The notes under the pieces: generated by a model | Told to the model about the DNA's origin: nothing | The model's database searches: none | Seen by the model: only the letters and a program-made list of their open reading frames with translations | Origin: Mesorhizobium sp. STM 4661 | GTDB lineage: Bacteria > Pseudomonadota > Alphaproteobacteria > Rhizobiales > Rhizobiaceae | DNA length: 64,000 nt | Assembly: GCF_000359125.1 (NCBI RefSeq) | Contig: NZ_CAAF010000021.1 | Span: 43,789-107,788, forward strand | Reading direction: 5' to 3' | Translations under genes and position numbers: made by a program | Part shown: piece after piece, positions 59,626 through 64,000 of the stretch | How the letters are laid out: each line of letters begins with the position of its first letter | How positions within the stretch are numbered: the first letter of the stretch is position 1

Positions 59626-60711
59626 TCAGCGGCCGGCAGTCTCCTTCATCCGCTCGATGATTTCCGCCATCAGCGCCAGGTCGCGGCGTGAATCGGCAAG
59701 GTCCGTCAGCGGCTTCGTTCCGTCGGTGATGTGGCGGTGGAAAATCTCCAGTTCATTCGAGAAGGCGTCGCCATAGAGCGGCCCGAATGTCCGGGTTACC
59801 GGGCCGAGCGGGCCGGCTTCAGTCACCTCCAGCCGTGTCGGCAGGCTGCGGATGTAGGGCGTGTCGTAGATGATGCGTACGCGCTTGGTGTTCGAGCGCA
59901 CCTCGATCATGGCGTCGAACAGGCCAAGTTCGTCAACGACCGCGTCGTAGCAGCAGGCGAAATGCCCATAGTCGAAGGTCACTGAGGTGTTGGCGCCGCC
60001 ATTGGTGCGGTGCGCGGCGAGCACCCTGACGGGTTCGCCGAGCAGCCCGCGCATCGCCGAAATATGGTGCGACGACAGCGCCGTCAGGCCACGATAGGCG
60101 CGCATGAGATCGGCCGGCGCATCGGCGCCCACGACTTCGCGGATCAGCGTGTCGCGCTCCCTGGCGCCACGCTCCAGGAGCGTAGGGTCGATATCCCTGG
60201 GATAGAGGATGTTCTGGCTCTTCTTCAGGAAATGCCGGCCCTCGGAGATCAGGTCGAAGACGCGCGCATGGGTGATGTCGGCAATGTCCGGCAGTTCGTC
60301 CTTGGCCGCCAGATAGGCCGGTGCATAGCGACGCATGTAGCCGACGAAGATCGTCTTGGCGTAGTTCGTCGTCAGCGCCAGCAGCTCATCGATCTCGCGC
60401 ACCGTCAGGCAGGCAGGCTTTTCCAGAAGGATGTGCTTGTCGGCCTCTACGGCGGCGCGGACGAAGCGGCTGTGGGTGTCGTCGGATGAGAGCACGAAAA
60501 CCGCGTCTACGTCGGGCGAATTAATCAGCGCCTCGGCCGTTTCGAAGGCCCTGGCGGTTGGGTATTCGGATGTGGAGAGCGCCACCAGACTCGGCGAGAC
60601 GTCATGGACGCCCGCTATCACCCAGCGGTCGCGCTGGTCGGCCAATACAGGCAGATGGATCGACTGCGCGACCTCGCCAAGACCCACAAGTCCGACACGG
60701 ATTACCGCCAC
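59626..60711 (-). CDS. Gfo/Idh/MocA-family oxidoreductase
   Basis: 361 residues. The N-terminal NAD-binding fold has VGLVGLGEVAQSIHLPVL and the catalytic Lys in HILLEKPACLT (near residue 98). The C-terminal half is the usual alpha/beta substrate domain. The start at GTG 60711 is chosen with GAAGGGAG seven bases upstream; a TTG at 60738 is the alternative. It is the last gene after a sugar ABC transporter, so it probably oxidises the imported sugar or inositol derivative. Confidence 0.87.
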   Translation of the reverse strand: MAVIRVGLVGLGEVAQSIHLPVLADQRDRWVIAGVHDVSPSLVALSTSEYPTARAFETAEALINSPDVDAVFVLSSDDTHSRFVRAAVEADKHILLEKPACLTVREIDELLALTTNYAKTIFVGYMRRYAPAYLAAKDELPDIADITHARVFDLISEGRHFLKKSQNILYPRDIDPTLLERGARERDTLIREVVGADAPADLMRAYRGLTALSSHHISAMRGLLGEPVRVLAAHRTNGGANTSVTFDYGHFACCYDAVVDELGLFDAMIEVRSNTKRVRIIYDTPYIRSLPTRLEVTEAGPLGPVTRTFGPLYGDAFSNELEIFHRHITDGTKPLTDLADSRRDLALMAEIIERMKETAGR

Positions 60712-60767
60712 TCGCAAACTCCCTTCTCTATCATTCAATTCGTAACGAGCCGGCGAATGGATGGCTT

Positions 60768-61528
<761 letters not shown>

Positions 61529-61532
<4 letters not shown>

Positions 61533-62530
61533 TTCTGGTACCGCATGATCAGGGCGGCCAGCACCACGATGGCGCCCACGGCGAGCGGTTGGTAGAAGGC
61601 GGAAACGCTGAGCAGGGTCAGTCCATTGACCAGCGCGGTGAGCATCAGCGCGCCGATCGCCGGGCCAAGAATGCTGGCGCGGCCGCCGAACAGGCTGACG
61701 CCGCCCAGCACCACCGCCGCCACCGAATTGAGCAGAAGGCTGGTGTTGATCAGCGGTTCGGCCGAGCCGATGCGCGCCACCAGAAGCAGCGAGGCGATGC
61801 CGGCGCAGAAGCCTGAAATCGTATAGGCGGCGATCTTGACCCGGTTGGTGCTGATGCCGAGCGCACCAGCACTTTCGACCTGGCCGCCGGTGGCCAGCAG
61901 ATGCACGCCGAAGCGGGTATGATAGAGCGCGATATGCGCGACGATGACGGCCGCGATCGCCACCCAGACGGGATAGCCGAACGGTCCGAAGGAGCCGGAG
62001 GCGAGCTTGAGCAGGAAGGTCGAGCCGACCATCGTCGGCTCGCCGCCCGACAGGATGAGGCCGAGCCCGGTGATGCCTGAAAGCGTGCCGAGCGTCACTA
62101 CGAAGTCTGGAATTCTTCCGGCGGTGATGAGGACGCCGTTGAGGAAGCCCACCGCGCTGGTGGCAAGAACAGCCAGCACGCAGGCGAGGAAAATGCCCCA
62201 GCCGGCGGCGTAGACGAGACCGAGGATGATGGCACCCAGCATGACCGCGGCAGCCAGCGAGAGGTCGATACCGGCGGTGGCCACGACGAAGGTCTGGCCG
62301 ATCGACAGCACGACCAGGATCGCCGCCGCCAGGAGCAGGGCCTGCAAATTGGCGATGCTGAGAAAGACCGGCTGGGCGATGCCGAAGACGATGACGAGGC
62401 CGACAAGGCCGACGACCGATGCCCAGTCGGCCCAGAAGGAAGGATCCAGGAGGAGAGCCGACAGGGAGGGGCGGCTCTCCTCCGCCGCGCCCGCGGTATG
62501 CACGGGCGCGTTTTGTTCAGGAGTGCTCAC
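61529..62530 (-). CDS. Sugar ABC transporter permease (RbsC-type)
   Basis: 333 residues with eight to ten hydrophobic segments. ATAGIDLSLAAAVMLGA and the C-terminal VVLGGVSLFGGRASILGPAIGAL are hallmarks of CUT2 sugar permeases. A cytoplasmic N-terminus of about 35 residues precedes the first segment. It overlaps both neighbours by four bases, giving coupled translation. Confidence 0.9.
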
Positions 62531-63516
62531 TTCAACATCTCGCGGAAGGGATCGGGATAGTCGCCGCCCGGGCGCGGGAAGTTCTTCAGCGAGGCTTCGG
62601 CATTGTCCTTGTTGATCAGCAGCACCGGCGCCGGCACGTTGGCGGGCAGTTCCTTGCCCATGGCCGCTGCCTTGCAGGCCTCCACGCCCATGGCGCCGAC
62701 GACGTACGGATACTGGGCGACGGTGGCGGAGAGTTCGCCGGCCGCGACCGATTTCAGCGCGTCGACGATGCCGTCAAGGCCGATCACCTTGACGTCCTTG
62801 CCCGAGGTCTGCACGGCACGCTGGACGCCGAGCGCCATGATGTCGTTGGCGGCGAAGAAGCCGGCGAGATCGGGATGCGCGGCGAGAATGTCGGTGGCCG
62901 CGGTCAGGGCCTTCTCGCGGTCCCAGTCGGCGCTGACCATCACCACGACGTCCAGCTTGCCTTCGACGGCCTGCTTGAAGCCCTTGATGCGGGCGTTGCT
63001 GCCGACATCGCCGACGATGCCGGCCACCAGGGCGACCTTGGAGCCGTTCGGAACCAGCTTCAGCATCTCCTCACCTGCCAGCACGCCGGCGGCGACGTTG
63101 TCGGTGCCGATATAGGTTGAGATGGCGAAGCCGGCGGCCTTGGCCTGCTCGGCGTCGATGGTGCTGTCGATGTTGACGATCGGTTTCTTCTTCTGGGCGA
63201 CGGGAACAAGCGCCTGGACGAGGTTGGAGACGCTGATCGGATTGACCAGGTAGCAGTCGAAATCCTGCATGGCCATGGCGGTCAGGCGATCGGCCTGTCC
63301 GGTTGCGTCGCCCATATTGGCGGCTGCCTGGACAGTGACGCCGACGCCGTCGGCCTTGGCCTGCTCTTCGATGCCCTTCTGCATGTACTGGAAGAACGGA
63401 TTGTCGAGGCCCTTGACGATGGCCGCGACTTTCGCCGCGTCCTCGGCATGGGCCGGCATTGAAATCACGGTTGCAAACAGACCTGCGGCAAGCGTCAGGC
63501 AATTGAACATGCGCAT
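62527..63516 (-). CDS. Sugar-binding periplasmic protein (RbsB/MocB-like)
   Basis: 329 residues. The signal peptide ends AHA-ED. The mature part starts KVAAIVKGLDNPFFQYMQKG and contains GIVGDVGSNARIKGF and FAANDIMALGVQRA, typical of type I sugar-binding proteins. ATG 63516 with GAGGAGGACGAAGC upstream is the true start; the longer frame to 63651 lacks both signal and ribosome site. It is first in the operon. A ribose-, inositol- or rhizopine-like ligand is possible; the MocA-type gene downstream makes the last worth testing. Confidence 0.87.
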   Translation of the reverse strand: MRMFNCLTLAAGLFATVISMPAHAEDAAKVAAIVKGLDNPFFQYMQKGIEEQAKADGVGVTVQAAANMGDATGQADRLTAMAMQDFDCYLVNPISVSNLVQALVPVAQKKKPIVNIDSTIDAEQAKAAGFAISTYIGTDNVAAGVLAGEEMLKLVPNGSKVALVAGIVGDVGSNARIKGFKQAVEGKLDVVVMVSADWDREKALTAATDILAAHPDLAGFFAANDIMALGVQRAVQTSGKDVKVIGLDGIVDALKSVAAGELSATVAQYPYVVGAMGVEACKAAAMGKELPANVPAPVLLINKDNAEASLKNFPRPGGDYPDPFREMLK

Positions 63517-63886
63517 GCTTCGTCCTCCTCCTAATTGTTGGTTGCTTTGTATTCGGCTCGTTTCTCGACGAATGGAATGCCTGTGCCGGGCGGGGCAATG
63601 GCCGGCCCGGCGCTTGCAGCGGCAAGCTCCCGACCAATCGTCGATCGCCATGCGGCTCGCAGATTCAGGGCCTGGTTCGGGCCACTTTTCGTATCAGGCA
63701 TTTCTCCTCCCAGAGTGCTGACGGATACAGGTCAGCATTTCCGCATGTTTTAGAAAAATTTGACATGCGTCAAGAATTAAAATGGTGTGCAGTGGCTTTT
63801 GATGTGCTGCAGCGCAGCAGGAATTGGGAGAGGCAGACTCAAGGATATTTGAACGTCGAGGCAAACCTTGAGGTGCTGGAGGGACA
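63517..63886. other. Upstream region of the sugar operon, no gene seen
   Basis: It contains the ribosome site and presumably the promoter of the binding-protein gene. Reverse frames here lack starts with ribosome sites. An A/T-rich patch at about 63740-63790 is the likeliest promoter or operator area. Confidence 0.5.
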
Positions 63887-63936
63887 GCACCCCCCTCTGT
63901 CCTGCCGGACATCTCCCCCGCAAGGGGGGAGATTGG
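63887..63936. repeat. RIME-like intergenic repeat, third copy
   Basis: GCACCCCCCTCTGTCCTGCC...CCCCCGCAAGGGGGGAGATTGG. It matches the inverted pair at 39974-40153. The internal stem CTCCCCC / GGGGGAG is conserved. Confidence 0.82.
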
Positions 63937-64000
63937 CAGCTTCAGCGCCCCGCTTCCCTGCAGCGTTGGTAATTGGCGAAAGCCAAAATGACGTCCGATC

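Overview
The window is high-GC, gene-dense DNA from an alphaproteobacterium of the order Hyphomicrobiales (Rhizobiales), most like a Mesorhizobium. The evidence is the PhyR-NepR-EcfG stress circuit, several HWE-family histidine kinases, many sugar and amine ABC transporters, and intergenic repeat families typical of rhizobial chromosomes. I see no rRNA, tRNA, CRISPR array, IS element or phage.

Layout. 0-2 kb: end of the phosphate operon (pstB-phoU-phoB). 2-7 kb: a ROK regulator divergent from a xylose-type ABC transporter (SBP, permease, short ATPase), with a near-perfect palindromic operator between them. 7-20 kb: a general-stress-response island. It holds phyR, nepR, ecfG, a single-domain response regulator, three HWE kinases, a Crp/Fnr regulator and small envelope or membrane proteins. 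Ten perfect EcfG-type promoters (GGAAC-N16-CGTT) lie directly upstream of its genes. 20-25 kb: a sulfatase, a glyoxalase-type dioxygenase/esterase/GNAT operon and a dipeptidase.

25-41 kb: a large amine-metabolism cluster. It contains a GcvT-like protein with a small partner, two phytoene-dehydrogenase-like flavoproteins, a SAM methyltransferase, a BetI-like TetR regulator, two tandem PotD-like binding proteins, a flavin amine oxidase, PotABC-like transporter parts, a class III aminotransferase and a Rieske oxygenase. Three copies of one 16-bp palindrome (TTGAAY-N4-ATTCAR) sit in exactly the three promoter regions of this cluster. This suggests a single regulon for import and oxidative breakdown of an N-methylated amine or polyamine. 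It is the best candidate here for an undescribed system.

42-47 kb: a hybrid histidine kinase, an OmpR-type regulator, a divergent regulator whose receiver has lost its key residues, and a YkuD transpeptidase. 47.5-50.3 kb: decayed genes (an internally deleted RND pump and two regulator fragments). 50-55 kb: a PiT phosphate transporter, a patatin, acetoacetate decarboxylase and 3-hydroxybutyrate dehydrogenase. 55-59 kb: an iron/phosphonate-type ABC transporter split over two convergent units. 59.6-63.5 kb: a sugar ABC transporter with a Gfo/Idh/MocA oxidoreductase.
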